Assembly: GCA_903858015.1 (NCBI GenBank)
Contig: CAIOGZ010000080.1
Location: 1 to 63,962 of the forward strand
Direction of reading: 5' to 3'
Origin: an uncultured cyanobacterium
GTDB taxonomy: Bacteria > Cyanobacteriota > Cyanobacteriia > PCC-6307 > Cyanobiaceae
DNA length: 63,962 bases
The notes under the pieces are model-generated. The model made no database searches. It saw nothing but the letters and a program-made list of their open reading frames with translations, and was not told the origin of the DNA. Each line of letters starts with the position of its first letter. The stretch's first letter is position 1. This document shows positions 11,901 to 17,893 of the stretch, one piece after another. A program made the position numbers and the translations under genes.

Positions 11901-14652
11901 TGCTGCTGCCGCTGTCGGTGAAATCGGCGAGGCTGAGGGTACCGGCCTGCAGCAGCCGATCATCGCTAAACGGATTGGCAAAGCCCACCACGCCGGAGCT
12001 GAGCTGGCTGGCCACAGCGCTGCTGTCACCGCCGAAGCTGGGGTCCCCCCAGGCCACGACGGAGCCATCGGCCTTCAGAGCCGCGAAGGCCCTGGCAGCG
12101 GAGAAGATCTGGCTCACCCCAGAGCTGAGCTGGCTAGCCGCTGCGCCTCTGTCACCGCCCAAGCTGGAGTCCCCCCAGGTGACGACGGAGCCATCGGCCT
12201 TGAGCGCCGTGAAGGCGGCCTCAGTGGCAAAGATCTGGCTGACACCAGAGCTGAGCTGGCTGGCCACAGCGCTGCTGTCAGCGCCGAATTGCTGCAACCC
12301 CCAGGTGACGACGGAGCCATCGGCCTTCAGCGCCGCGAAGGCGTGTTTCGAGGCGAAGATCTGGCTGACACCCGAACTGAGCTGGCTGGCCACAGCGCTG
12401 CTGTCACCGCCGGCGCTGTTGTTCCCCCAGGTAACGACGGAGCCATCGCCCTTCAGCGCCGCGAAGGCTTCGCTGGTGGCGAAGATCTGGCTGACCCCAG
12501 AACTGAGCTGGCTGGCCACTGCGCCGCTATAGCCGCCGGAGCCCCCCCAGGTGACGACCGAGCCATCGACTTTGAGCGCCGCGAAGGCGGAGGAGTTGGC
12601 GAAGATCTGGCTGACACCAGCGCTGAGCTGGCTGGCCACAGCGCTGCTGTCACCGCCCCAGCTGGATTCCCCCCAGCTGACGACGGAGCCATCGTCTTTG
12701 AGCGCCGCGAAGGCGGTGTCAGTGGCGAAGATCTGCTGGACCCCAGAGCTGAGCTGGCTGGCCACAGCGCTGCTGTCACCGCCGGAGGGGGAGTCTCCCC
12801 AGCTGACGACGGAGCCATCGGCCTTGAGCGCCGCGAAGGCGTAGCCAGTGGAGAAGATCTGACTAACCCCAGAGCTGAGCTGGCTGGCCACAGCGCTGCT
12901 GTTACTGCCGGAGCCCCCCCAGGTGACAACGGAGCCATCGGCCTTGAGCGCCGCGAAGGCGGAGTAGGTGGCGAAGATCTGGCTGACCCCAGAGCCGAGC
13001 TGGCTGGCTACAGCTCTGCTGTCACCCCCGTATTGATGCCATCCCCAGGTGACAACGGAGCCATCGGCCTTGAGTGCCGCGAAGGAGTACCAATTGGAGA
13101 AGACCTGTCTGACGCCAGAGCTGAGCTTGCTGGCCACAGCGCTGCTGTTACCGCCGAAGCTGCCGTGGCCCCAGCTGACAACGGAGCCATCGGCCTTGAG
13201 CGCCGCAAAGGCAAAGTTTTCAGCAACTCCCCCCTTACTCCACAAGGGCCGGCTTGCCCCAGTGACAGCCACCACCATCCCCTCCGCCGTGATCGTGGCG
13301 ATGGCCGTTTGCTGGCCTGGGGTGATCCAGTAGCTGGGTGTTGCTGCTGGGGAGGGCACGATCTGGGCGATGATCGTTTCACCCGGATCCACCACGCTGT
13401 CGGCCAGCGCCGGCAACGACAATTCGGCGGTGCTATCGCCTGCCGCAAAGCTGATCGTGCCGGTGCTGGCACCGCTGTAATCGCTGCCGGCCTGGGCGGT
13501 GCCCAAAAGCCTGTAGCTCACCGCGAGCGGGGCCGTGGTGGAGCCGGTGCGCGAGAAGCGGAAAATCGCCGGGTTGCCATTGGCCTCGTTGCTGTTGGCG
13601 ATGGCGCTGACAGAAACCTGGGGGGGAATCACCGGAATCCCATCAATCACCAGATTGTTATCAGCCGCCAGTGATCCGTCGGCCCCTGGTTCTGCCAAGC
13701 TGAGGATGGCGTCATTACCGGCCGCATCTTTGATCGTGCCGCCATTGAGCTCGAGGGCTTGGGCGGAGAGCTGATCAAGATCAGCGGAGTTATCGCCCGC
13801 TTGAACGGTGTAGGTGAAACTGAGGCTATCGGTGCCGCTGCCGCCGCTGTAAACGGCATAGCGATCCGTACTGCCAGTTTCCAGTTGCAGGGTAGGTGTT
13901 CCAGCTGTGGTGCTAACCAGAACCGCTTCTGAGAACTGCACCCTGAGGATGATTGTCGCGCCGATGCCATAGCTGCCGTCGGCGTTGGCTGAGTCCACCG
14001 ACTGCGCGTTAGGAGCCAGGGTTGAGGCCCAGCTCTGCAGGCTCTCGCCCTTCAGGATCGTTTCGGCATGCAGGGCAGCTCCCGCTGCGCTGCGGATCCA
14101 CCACTGGCCCCGGCCCAGCAGCCCCGGGCTGCTGAACACTTCGGCGCCGGTAGTGGCCGCCAGCAGGTTGAGCAGCTCACCATTGGCACCCAGCCCGCAA
14201 GACCAGAGCGCCAGCCGCTGCAACCTCCATGCGGCCAGCCTGCTGAGCTGAGCCAAAATGGTGTGCTGATCGATCCACTCCCCCCCCAGGCGCAGCCGGC
14301 CCCCCTCTCCGTGGGCCAGCAGGTGCAGCTCCCGCACGGGCTGCCCCTGCTGGCGCCGCCGCTGCAGCATCGCTGTGATTGCGCCGATCGGATCGGCACT
14401 GGCACCGAGGCGGCTAGTGGGCACCAAGGCGGCCTGCACCAAGCTGTTGAGATCGGCCGCCAGGCCATCGCTCACCAACAGCACAGCCGAGGCCCCGGCG
14501 CTGGGCGCTAGCCGGGCGGGGGGTGGGGCGGCCAGCCTGGCTAGCTCAGCCGGCGACTGGAGGCCGCTGATTCGATCGCTACGACCGGGCCAGAAGCTGA
14601 GCGGGCGATGGCCGCTGAGGTGGCCACGGCTGCTGCAAACACGGCTTGACAT
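1..14652 (-). CDS. Giant modular surface/secreted adhesin-like protein (DUF4347, Calx-beta, RCC1-like, C-type lectin, Ig-like), 3' end beyond window
   Basis: The minus-strand frame stays open from ATG 14652 to the left edge (4,884 codons, no stop); spot checks along its length show the same phase. Domains in order: DUF4347 (about residues 50-195, with HLLAHGEGG and LWSCGLGANG), an Ig-like domain, Calx-beta 1 (about 13.63-13.28 kb), ten RCC1-like units, Ig-like domains, lectin domain 1, Ig-like domains, a seven-unit propeller-like region, Ig-like domains, lectin domain 2, Ig-like domains, Calx-beta 2 (about 5.81-5.44 kb), ten more RCC1-like units, Ig-like domains, and a tandem array of about 104-residue Ig-like units. 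No classical signal peptide is visible. DUF4347 giants in cyanobacteria are generally type I secreted, so surface attachment or adhesion is inferred. In-frame ATGs at 14694 and 14721 are alternative starts; an AGAGGA abuts 14694 too closely to decide. The C-terminus, where RTX repeats would be expected, is not in the window. Confidence 0.9.
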   Translation of the reverse strand, partial: MSSRVCSSRGHLSGHRPLSFWPGRSDRISGLQSPAELARLAAPPPARLAPSAGASAVLLVSDGLAADLNSLVQAALVPTSRLGASADPIGAITAMLQRRRQQGQPVRELHLLAHGEGGRLRLGGEWIDQHTILAQLSRLAAWRLQRLALWSCGLGANGELLNLLAATTGAEVFSSPGLLGRGQWWIRSAAGAALHAETILKGESLQSWASTLAPNAQSVDSANADGSYGIGATIILRVQFSEAVLVSTTAGTPTLQLETGSTDRYAVYSGGSGTDSLSFTYTVQAGDNSADLDQLSAQALELNGGTIKDAAGNDAILSLAEPGADGSLAADNNLVIDGIPVIPPQVSVSAIANSNEANGNPAIFRFSRTGSTTAPLAVSYRLLGTAQAGSDYSGASTGTISFAAGDSTAELSLPALADSVVDPGETIIAQIVPSPAATPSYWITPGQQTAIATITAEGMVVAVTGASRPLWSKGGVAENFAFAALKADGSVVSWGHGSFGGNSSAVASKLSSGVRQVFSNWYSFAALKADGSVVTWGWHQYGGDSRAVASQLGSGVSQIFATYSAFAALKADGSVVTWGGSGSNSSAVASQLSSGVSQIFSTGYAFAALKADGSVVSWGDSPSGGDSSAVASQLSSGVQQIFATDTAFAALKDDGSVVSWGESSWGGDSSAVASQLSAGVSQIFANSSAFAALKVDGSVVTWGGSGGYSGAVASQLSSGVSQIFATSEAFAALKGDGSVVTWGNNSAGGDSSAVASQLSSGVSQIFASKHAFAALKADGSVVTWGLQQFGADSSAVASQLSSGVSQIFATEAAFTALKADGSVVTWGDSSLGGDRGAAASQLSSGVSQIFSAARAFAALKADGSVVAWGDPSFGGDSSAVASQLSSGVVGFANPFSDDRLLQAGTLSLADFTDSGSSNSNNVFFSTDNSFDLSLSGQEDGASVVYQLSTDGSSNWSATTTAQSNLADGAYQFRAVVSDAAGTTAITNTLSLTVDTAIPSAGTLNLVNYTDSGSNSDFISADNSFDLSLSGQEDGATVVYQASTDGGSNWSATTMDQNNISDGAYQFRALVIDAAGNTATTNTLSLTIDATVPNAPAFSLASDSGASNSDGVTNVGTVSVSDVEENATWDYSTDSGSNWTSGYGSSFELAAGSYAIGAIRLRQSDLAGNTTVTPSQNEAAINVDLTTPTITATVTTITDNVGIFQGTVSSGASTDDTSLLISGTISAALADGETVRLYDGSTGLGEATISGTSWSYVDSRALINNQIVSYTARVTNVSGNQSAAGNPYTAMVDTSAPETRAVVTAINDDVGLVQGTVVSGGSTDDTSLSISGTLTAALADGESIRIYDGSNFLGTASASANSWSFSDSRILVDSQKLNYRVGVADAAGNINLTSNSYTLSNAGTWAQTQVEAVGMGGNLVTIDNAAENQFLVDTFGGSESLWIGLTDETTEGRFNWASGDDATYTNWNNGEPNDSGDEDYAIINYGRAGGWNDLPTNSVARGIIEVAGYSLTIDTSAPAAGSLAFATDFTDSGSSSSDRLTNDRDFTLSLSGQEAGSSVTYQRSSDGGNSWSATTASQSNLDDGNYQFRALVSDASGNTATSNVLTVVVDATAPAAGSLSFGANFSDTGNSATDLISNDTSFSLAVAGMEAGSSLSYQVSNDDGRNWITTTDVDQSNLADGKYRFRYQVVDAAGNLAETVPRVTLTNAWTVLQGTDNNDAALDIASASNGSVYVSGFTDGNLDGQSNNGQRDAFFTKYNFDGTKAWTRLIGTAANEYSWAITTGNDGSVYGSSATPLTIDDQTVAGDYDALIAKYTSDGVKVWTRLLGSTGQENASAIASSHDGSGSIYMAGHTTPGHPNLDDQSNNGGPDAYIAKYNPDGTRAWTRLLGTSSDDYASALISGSDGSIYVAGSTDGNLDGQVKDTPYIDAFISKYNSDGSKAWTRLLASNGEEGADALTVGSDGSIYLAGATSGNLDGQTNNGSWDAFLSKYNPDGTKVWTRLLGSSGNDAATALSTGRDGSIYVGGYTNGNLDGQPNSGGQDGFISRFNPDGSKDFTILLGSTAVDIIRGITWSTDGYFYATGETEGNLAGITNSGLADGYLAKFSASFSNELSVTIDSLAPTVSSFSMSDSGRPISNSAAVSLTFSEAVAGFSSSADITAANGVLSAMTSADGGVTWTGTFTPTANIESTANVLSLANTYVDIAGNTGVAATTANYSIDTLAPAITAAVTAITDNVGIVQGPVDSGGSSDDTSLSISGTLSAALANDETVRIYDGSIELGDATVSGTTWLYTDSRTLIDSQSVSYTARVLDANANQTAAGTPYTAMVDTSAPDTRAIITAINDDVGLIQGSVLSAATTDDTSLSISGTVSVALADGESIHIYDGSSLLGTASASANSWSFSDSRILSNGQELLYRVGIADAAGNINLTSNSYILSNAGSWAQAQAEAVGMGGNLVTINDAAENQFLVDTFGGSEGLWIGLTDEATEGTFSWASGEAVTYTEWAPNEPSGGNQDYGWINYTAPGKWDDHGSSALYRGIIELPGYSVFVDTTAPSAPSIISVSDDFAPNIGNVASGDSTNDTNLTVQVMIGGANASAGDSVQLYDNSIALGSAYTLTSTDISNGYADVPTGSLSNGTTYTINAKVIDLAGNSSSASGNFITTIDTTPPAPPTITSVDDDVVPMTGIIASGSSTNDTALMLTGTAEANSTVTVYNDANNLGTATSNGSGAWTFNTATLDNGSQYSFTTTATDAAGNVSGASAGFVINVDTTITSGSLGLSNYTDSGSSSSDFISTANSFDLSLGGQEDGASVVYQVSTDGGSNWSATSTAQSNLADGAYQFRAVVTDAAGTTATTNTLSLTVDTAIPSAGTLSLANYTGSGSDFISTDNSFDLSLSGQDDGASVVYQVSTDGGSNWSATTTAQSNLADGAYQFRAMVSDVAGNTASSTVQSVTVVAQVSVSAIANGNEASGNPAIFRFSRTGSTADPLAVSYRLLGTAQAGSDYSGASTGTISFAAGSSTAELSLPALADALMDPGETIIAQIVPSPAATASYSITPGQQTAIATITAEGMVVTVNGPSRPLWSKGEASNTSAFAALKSDGSVVTWGRSNEGGNSSAVASQLSSGVNQIFSTKTAFAALKANGSVVTWGQSWSGGDSSAVASQLSSGVNQIFSTPASFAALKADGSVVTWGNSSYGGGNSSAVASQLSSGVSQIFSTYSAFAALKADGSVITWGYSMEGGNSSAVASKLSSGVSQIFATGSAFAALKADGSVVTWGDAPSGGNSNAVASQLGSGVSQIFATGSAFAALKADGSVVTWGYSSYGGDSGAVASQLGSGVSQIFSTEAAFAALKADGSVVTWGWYGGDSSTVASQLSSGVSQIFSTTQAFAALKADGSIVTWGYSSYGGDSSAVASQLSSGVSQVFSNGGAFAALKADGSVVTWGDSDSGGNSSAVASRLSSGVSQIFCTEGAFAALKADGSVVTWGYSSHGGNSSAVASQLSSGVVGFANPLTNDRLLQAGTLSLANYTDSGSSDFISTDNSFDLSLSGQEASATVVNQLSTDGGNNWSTTSTAQSNLADGAYQYRAVVTDAAGTTATTKTLSLTVDTAIPSAGTLSLANYTDSGTSSSDFISNDNSFDLSLGGQESGATIGYELSTNGGSDWTSTTTAQGDLSDGSYQFRASVTDAAGNTAKSNTISLSVDAAAPNTPLITSISDDTVPITGSIANGGSTNDTVLLIAGKADANSNITIYNGNASLGSATTDSSGTWTFTTATLSNGSTYLFNATATDAVGNVSAASDNYTVTVDTSVPNAPSISAASDDVAPITGTLSPGASSNDTNLTVRVSITGTDAVEGDKVQLYDSSITLGSGYTLTSTDISNGYADVATGTLTNGTSYTINARIIDIAGNASTASNDFITTTVDTQLPTTPAITLGTGVAEGATAEKATAAPGVVTVTAESGSLVVVSFSNGSNTVSKVLTGDDSTVVPVQLTAADLAALGDGTITVVAIATDAAGNDSPTGTASFILDTTPPAAPTIALGTGVANGATASEATADNGVVTVTAETNASVVVTFTNGSNTVTKIITGNGSTPVPALLNAADLTTLGDGLITVSAIATDTAGNISPTESTSFSLDTIPPTPPVLALGTGVANGATTSEATAITGVVTVTAEVGAAVEVIFTNGTNRVSKTVTGNGSLAIPVRLNVADIFVLGNGAVSVNAIVTDSTGNTSTIGSTSFTLDTNAPAAPALVLGIGVANGANSYEATAATGVVTVIADAGSTIVVSFANGNNTVSKTVTGNGNTSVPVVLTTADLVTLGDGTIATSAVATDAAGNTSPAGTTSFRLDTSVPLVPILALGTGLGNGATTSEATAITGIVTVAAESGSSIVVTFSNGPNAISKIVTGNGSVPVPVLLNFDNLVALGDGTIAVSAVATDASGNTSPTANISFTLDTSPPLAPTLELGIGIADDATAAEATAATGVVTVIAEAGTDIIVTFTNDANTVTKIVTGNGNTAVPVLLSVSDLETLDNGTITVSGIATDAAGNISLTGTTSFRLDTLVPDAIQLGLGADIANGATAAEAMADTGVVTFTAETGVTVVLTFSNGSNAVTKFLTGNGSTDVPVVLTSDDLATLGDGTITVNAIATDAAGNISPTEGTSFTLDTIPPARPDLELGTDIVNGATADEAIATTGVITVSAEFGSTVDVTFSNGSNTITKTITGDGSTPVPVLLNTDDLAVLGDGTIGVSAIATDAAGNASSAGTTFFTLDTSLQAAPVLALGTGVANGATASEATAATGVITVAAEQNSSVVVTFSNGGNTVTKTVTGNGSTPVPVQLNAIDLAALGNGTITVDAVATDAAGNASLAGTASFTLDTNPPAAPALALGNGVATGATTS
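4130..5395 (-). repeat. RCC1-like repeat block B (ten ~41-residue units)
   Basis: Ten consecutive units of about 115-126 bp encode FAALKADGSVVTWG, then a variable glycine/serine stretch, then SSAVASQLSSGVSQIF. The alternation of a VxxWG strand with short loops resembles RCC1 / alpha-tubulin-suppressor repeats, which fold as beta-propellers. Variation is concentrated in about 6-8 residues after WG and 2-4 residues after SQIF, while the rest is almost invariant also at DNA level. That pattern suggests recent expansion or gene conversion, with exposed loops diversifying. Confidence 0.85.
7035..7350 (-). other. C-type lectin-like domain 2 of the giant protein
   Basis: This segment encodes about 105 residues with the C-type lectin layout: WAQAQAEAVGMGGNLVTI, ENQFLVDTFGG, LWIGLTDEATEGTF, W(A)SGEAVTYTEW, a PNEPSGG loop, and GKWDD before a final YRGIIE strand. 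The WIGL core is the family hallmark. Compared with domain 1 the calcium/sugar loop reads NEPSGG rather than GEPND, so ligand preference may differ or be lost. It is preceded by the same pair of Ig-like domains as copy 1. Confidence 0.8.
8345..9540 (-). repeat. Seven-unit propeller-like repeat (SBBP-type) in the giant protein
   Basis: Seven units of about 55-60 residues each contain WTRLLGS(x)G-N/D, a segment like ALSTGRDGSIYVGGYT, then GNLDGQ(S/T)NNG and DAF(I/L)SKYNPDGTK. The spacing and the GSIYVxGxT strands match beta-propeller repeats of the SBBP type (PF06739) found in large secreted proteins. Seven units would suit a single closed propeller. The block is flanked on both sides by Ig-like domains. 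Confidence 0.75.
10140..10462 (-). other. C-type lectin-like domain 1 of the giant protein, with EPN and WND motifs
   Basis: About 107 residues with the lectin fold signature: WAQTQVEAVGMGGNLVTI, ENQFLVDTFGGSESLWIGL, FNWASGDDATYTNW, then NNGEPND and GGWNDLP. In canonical C-type lectins an EPN tripeptide plus a WND motif make up the calcium-dependent mannose-type binding site; both can be read here. This makes sugar binding plausible for this copy. It is an inference from motifs. Confidence 0.8.
11990..13240 (-). repeat. RCC1-like repeat block A (ten ~41-residue units)
   Basis: Ten units built on FAALKADGSVVTWG and SSAVASQLSSGVSQIF, the same as block B about 7.9 kb away. Both blocks are preceded by a Calx-beta domain whose last part reads PLWSKGG or PLWSKGE, and followed by the same linker (SSGVVGFANP, then DRLLQAGTLSLA) and the same Ig-like type. 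The whole cassette (Calx-beta, RCC1-like block, linker, Ig) is therefore duplicated in the same orientation. Confidence 0.85.
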
Positions 14653-14705
14653 GGTGGGGGCTGCGAGAAGGAGAAATGCCTGGAGTGGAGCCATTCCTCT
14701 GCATG

Positions 14706-14711
14706 TATAAT
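14706..14711 (+). promoter_or_regulatory. Possible -10 element upstream of yajQ
   Basis: A perfect TATAAT lies in the intergenic region between the divergent giant gene and yajQ, about 190 bp before the yajQ start. No convincing -35 hexamer sits 16-18 bp upstream, so this is only a candidate. Confidence 0.25.
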
Positions 14712-14900
14712 AGGCTAACATGGTATGGACATCACGCGACCGGCTCGGGGATGTTCGTTTGTTAAGTTCCAGTCAATGCGCCTTGGGCTGCCCGGCCTGG
14801 CTTGTCATCAGCTTGCCGTTGGGGGGCTAGATCCAAGCGCGATCGCCTTGGCCCGGTCCTTTTCTAGGCTGGAGCTATCCCGCAGCCCCTATCCGATCCC

Positions 14901-15392
14901 ATGGCCGATACCTTTTCTTTCGATGTGGTCAGCGACTTTGACCGCCAGGAGCTGGTCAACGCCCTCGATCAGCTGCGGCGCGAGCTAAGCCAGCGCTACG
15001 ACCTCAAGGATTCCAAAACCGAGATCGCCCTGGAGGAAAGCAGCCTCACGATCACCACCGCCAGCGACATGACCCTCGACGCCGTGACCGATGTCCTGCG
15101 CCAAAAGCTCACCAAACGCAACCTTTCGCTCAAAATCCTCGATTTTCAAACTGCCGAGGCCGTCGGCGGCAACCGGGTGCAGCAGCTGGTGAAGCTGCGC
15201 AAGGGCCTCAGTCAGGAGCTTGCGAAACAGCTATCGAAGTCCGTGCGAGACAACTTAAAAAAGGTAAGCGTTGCTATTCAAGGTGACAGCCTACGGATTA
15301 CCGGCAAAAGCAAGGACGACCTCCAGCAGGCGATCCAGCTGCTGAAGGGGGAAGACCTTGAGGTGGCGTTGCAGTTTGAAAACTTCCGCTGA
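14901..15392 (+). CDS. yajQ: YajQ family nucleotide-binding protein
   Basis: 163 residues starting MADTFSFDVVSDFDRQEL, the usual YajQ opening, followed by two ferredoxin-like halves: an N-terminal half with LRRELSQRYDLKDSKT and a C-terminal half with KLTKRNLSLKILDF, then VSVAIQGDSLRITGKSKDD. The length matches the family. YajQ proteins bind nucleotides, and some members are cyclic-di-GMP effectors; the role in picocyanobacteria is not established. The gene stands alone, divergent from the giant surface protein. Confidence 0.95.
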   Translation: MADTFSFDVVSDFDRQELVNALDQLRRELSQRYDLKDSKTEIALEESSLTITTASDMTLDAVTDVLRQKLTKRNLSLKILDFQTAEAVGGNRVQQLVKLRKGLSQELAKQLSKSVRDNLKKVSVAIQGDSLRITGKSKDDLQQAIQLLKGEDLEVALQFENFR

Positions 15393-15871
15393 GGGCAGGC
15401 GGTGGAGCTCAGCTCAGCGCAAGGCATCTCAGTTTTGCCCAGCCTGATCTAGCCATAAGCCGTAGCCAGCCTGATCTACCCAGGTCTCTCTACCCCATAA
15501 AAGCTGCCCCATGCCAGCAGCCCAGGCCAATCCGAGCAGAGCAATCAGCCGCCACCGCCAGGATCGGGCTCCCTAGCTCGCGCCTTCCGCACCACAGCTA
15601 GACCCCAGCTGGCGGCGGCGGGGCGTTTGAATCGGGTGCCATGCCTGGAGTTCGCTGCGATGGTCGATGCTGAACGGCGCAGCCCCTGCTTGGGTGGTTC
15701 GGCCCCGGTGGCGACGGCTCCTGGCGATGCCTTCAGCCTCGAAACGCCGGGCGCCGAGGGCTGGGGGGCAGTCAGCGCCGCTGAAGTGGCGGTGAGCGCT
15801 GCCAGCGGTGTTGACAGTGGCAACGGTGCTAACGGTGGCAAGACTTTTGCTAGCCGAGCCGGTGGGAGCTG
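15393..15871. other. Intergenic stretch, no confident gene
   Basis: 479 bases between yajQ and ggt. On the minus strand a short frame (about 15560 down to the stop at 15429) encodes a hydrophobic run WRLIALLGLAWAAGMGQLLW. It has an in-frame stop just upstream and no good start, so it may be the tail of a decayed small membrane protein. No RNA gene or clear terminator is seen. Confidence 0.3.
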
Positions 15872-17893
15872 ATGGCGCGACCGCATCACCCGGTTGCTCG
15901 CCGCGCTGCGGCCCTGCTGGCCACCCAGCTGCTGCTGGCACTACCGCTAGATGGCCGAGCCGAAACGGCTGCCATCAAACCGGCTGCGAGCCCATCGGCT
16001 GTCATCACAGCGCCCCCCCAACTGAGTTCTGCCCCTTCAGCTCTGGCCCAGCCGCCGGCGCGGCTCTTGCCTGGGCCCCGCCCGGCCACCCCCCAGCGGG
16101 CGGCCCTCAACAGCTTGCAGGAGGCTGGCCAGCGGTTCCATCCGCTGTGGTCGGGCGGCGGCATGGTGGCCAGTCAGGAGTCGCAGGCTTCGGCGGCCGG
16201 GGTGCAGCTGCTGCGCCAGGGGGGGAATGCGGTGGATGGGGCCGTGGCAACCGCCTTTGCCCTGGCGGTGACCCTGCCCCAGGCCGGCAACCTGGGGGGA
16301 GGCGGGTTCCTGCTGCTCTGGTTGCCGGGGGATTCCCCGGCCCGGGGGCGGGGTTGCCTGCTGGCCCCGTCTGGCCGGCCTCTAGTGCCGCATGCCGGCC
16401 GGGCCGCCGTTGCGGCCGGCGATCCGGAGTTGCGGCTCGGTCGCGGTTATGCCGTCGCCGTGAACTTCCGCGAGACCGCCCCGGCCGCCTCCAGCCCCGA
16501 TCTGTTTCGCGGCGCCGATGGCGCCGTCGACCGGCAGCGGGCCACCCGCAGCCTGCAGAGCACGGCGGTGCCCGGCAGTGTGGCGGGGCTGCTGCTGGCC
16601 CAGCGCTGCTATGGCCGCCTGCCGTTGGCGGCGGTGCTGGCGCCGGCCATCGCCTTGGCAGAGCGCGGTGTGCCGGTAGACCGCGAACTCGCGGATTCCC
16701 TGGCGGCGGCCTTGCCCCTGCTGCGGGCCGATCCCAACTCCCGAGCCCTGTTCCTGCGGCCTGACGCCGCCAGCGCTGCGCTGCGCCCCCTCCAGCCCGG
16801 CGAAATCCTGCGCCAAGCTGAGCTTGCCGCCACCCTGCGTCGCATTGCCCGCCAGGGCGAGGACGGCTTCTACCGCGGTCCGGTGGCCGGGGCCCTGGTG
16901 CGGTTGATGGCGCAGCGGGGTGGCCTGATCGGCTCTGCCGATCTCCGCGCCTATCGGGCCCAGCTGCTGCCGCCCCTGGTCGCCAACTTCCACGGCCACT
17001 CTGTGCTCTCGATGCCGCTCCCCGGCGGCGGCCTCACCCTGCTGCAGCTGCTGGCCCTGCTGGAGCCCTTTGACCTGGCCGCCAGTGGCGCCGGCAGCGC
17101 CGCCTCGCTGCATCTGCTCACGGAGGCGATGAACCTGGTTTATCTGGACCGCAACACCTGGCTGGGTGATCCCGACCAGATGGCTGCGCCGCTGCCCGAT
17201 CTGCTGGCGCCCGACTCCTTGCATGAGCGGCGCCGCCGGATCGATCGTCGCCGGCACCGCCCCGCCGCCACGGTCGCGGCGCCGCCGCCCCCCCAACGGG
17301 AGAGCACCAATACCACCCATCTTTCGGTGGCGGATCGCAGCGGCGGCCTGGTTGCCCTCACCACCAGCCTCAATTTCGCCTACGGCAATGGCATCAGCGT
17401 GCCGGGGGCGGGCTTCCTGCTCAACAATCAGATGGACGACTTCAGCTCCGCTCCAGGCGCGGCCAATGCCTTCGGCCTGGTGCAGGGGCAGGCCAACGCC
17501 ATCGCTCCCGGGCGGCGGCCGCTGAGCTCGATGGCCCCCACCCTGGTGTTCCACCCCGATGGCAACCCCTGGCTAGCCACCGGCAGTCCCGGCGGTAGCC
17601 GCATCATCACCACCGTGGTGCAGGTGTTGCTGCAGCGCATGCTGTGGGGCTCCAACTTGGCCACGGCGGTGGCGGCGCCTCGCATCCACAGCCAGCTATG
17701 GCCGGATCAGTTGGCGCTGGAGGAGGGGATATCGCCCGATAGCCGTCGCTTGCTCGAAGCGATGGGGCACCGCATCGTGATCAGCCCGGCGATGGGGGCA
17801 GCCAACAGCGTCGAGCTGCTGACGCCCCTGGGAACGGGCAGTCTTGGCGTCGTGGATCCGCGGCGCGGCCGGGCAGGTGCCCAGGCTGAGTAG
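15872..17893 (+). CDS. ggt: Gamma-glutamyltransferase (periplasmic)
   Basis: 673 residues, N-terminal nucleophile hydrolase family. It would transfer or hydrolyse the gamma-glutamyl group of glutathione and related compounds outside the cytoplasm. The N-terminus has a basic stretch and hydrophobic core (RRAAALLATQLLLALPL) ending near GRA, a likely signal peptide, followed by a proline/alanine-rich spacer. Family motifs include GGNAVDGAVATAFAL, NLGGGGF, LPGGGLTLLQLL, and TTHLSVAD, where the first Thr (about residue 480) should be the autocatalytic nucleophile; PLSSMAPTL and GSPGGSRI close the active site. Start ATG 15872 has GGGAG a few bases upstream. It is somewhat longer than bacterial homologues because of the leader and spacer. 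Confidence 0.93.
   Translation: MARPHHPVARRAAALLATQLLLALPLDGRAETAAIKPAASPSAVITAPPQLSSAPSALAQPPARLLPGPRPATPQRAALNSLQEAGQRFHPLWSGGGMVASQESQASAAGVQLLRQGGNAVDGAVATAFALAVTLPQAGNLGGGGFLLLWLPGDSPARGRGCLLAPSGRPLVPHAGRAAVAAGDPELRLGRGYAVAVNFRETAPAASSPDLFRGADGAVDRQRATRSLQSTAVPGSVAGLLLAQRCYGRLPLAAVLAPAIALAERGVPVDRELADSLAAALPLLRADPNSRALFLRPDAASAALRPLQPGEILRQAELAATLRRIARQGEDGFYRGPVAGALVRLMAQRGGLIGSADLRAYRAQLLPPLVANFHGHSVLSMPLPGGGLTLLQLLALLEPFDLAASGAGSAASLHLLTEAMNLVYLDRNTWLGDPDQMAAPLPDLLAPDSLHERRRRIDRRRHRPAATVAAPPPPQRESTNTTHLSVADRSGGLVALTTSLNFAYGNGISVPGAGFLLNNQMDDFSSAPGAANAFGLVQGQANAIAPGRRPLSSMAPTLVFHPDGNPWLATGSPGGSRIITTVVQVLLQRMLWGSNLATAVAAPRIHSQLWPDQLALEEGISPDSRRLLEAMGHRIVISPAMGAANSVELLTPLGTGSLGVVDPRRGRAGAQAE

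Noticed and set aside
11990-13240. Regularly spaced repeats that look CRISPR-like at first glance
   Set aside because: The period is about 120-126 bp, the units are in one open frame and encode RCC1-like protein repeats, and there are no 28-37 bp repeat/spacer units or cas genes.
11842-13674. A 610-codon plus-strand open frame with repeated GEDLADPRAELAGHSAAVTA-like units
   Set aside because: It is the antisense of the RCC1-like block A. Its repetitiveness comes from the giant gene on the other strand, and the sense frame shows real protein domains.
14840-14847. GCGATCGC palindrome (HIP1 core), also seen near 5,766, 30,204, 58,716 and 63,600
   Set aside because: Only a few were noticed by eye, and enrichment over GC expectation was not computed, so no claim is made beyond agreement with a cyanobacterial source.
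15627-15872. 81-codon plus-strand frame ending at the ggt start
   Set aside because: Ala/Gly-rich, with no domain and no ribosome-binding site; likely chance.
16382-17554. 390-codon minus-strand frame
   Set aside because: It lies wholly antisense to ggt, whose conserved motifs are in the plus frame; composition is GC-driven.
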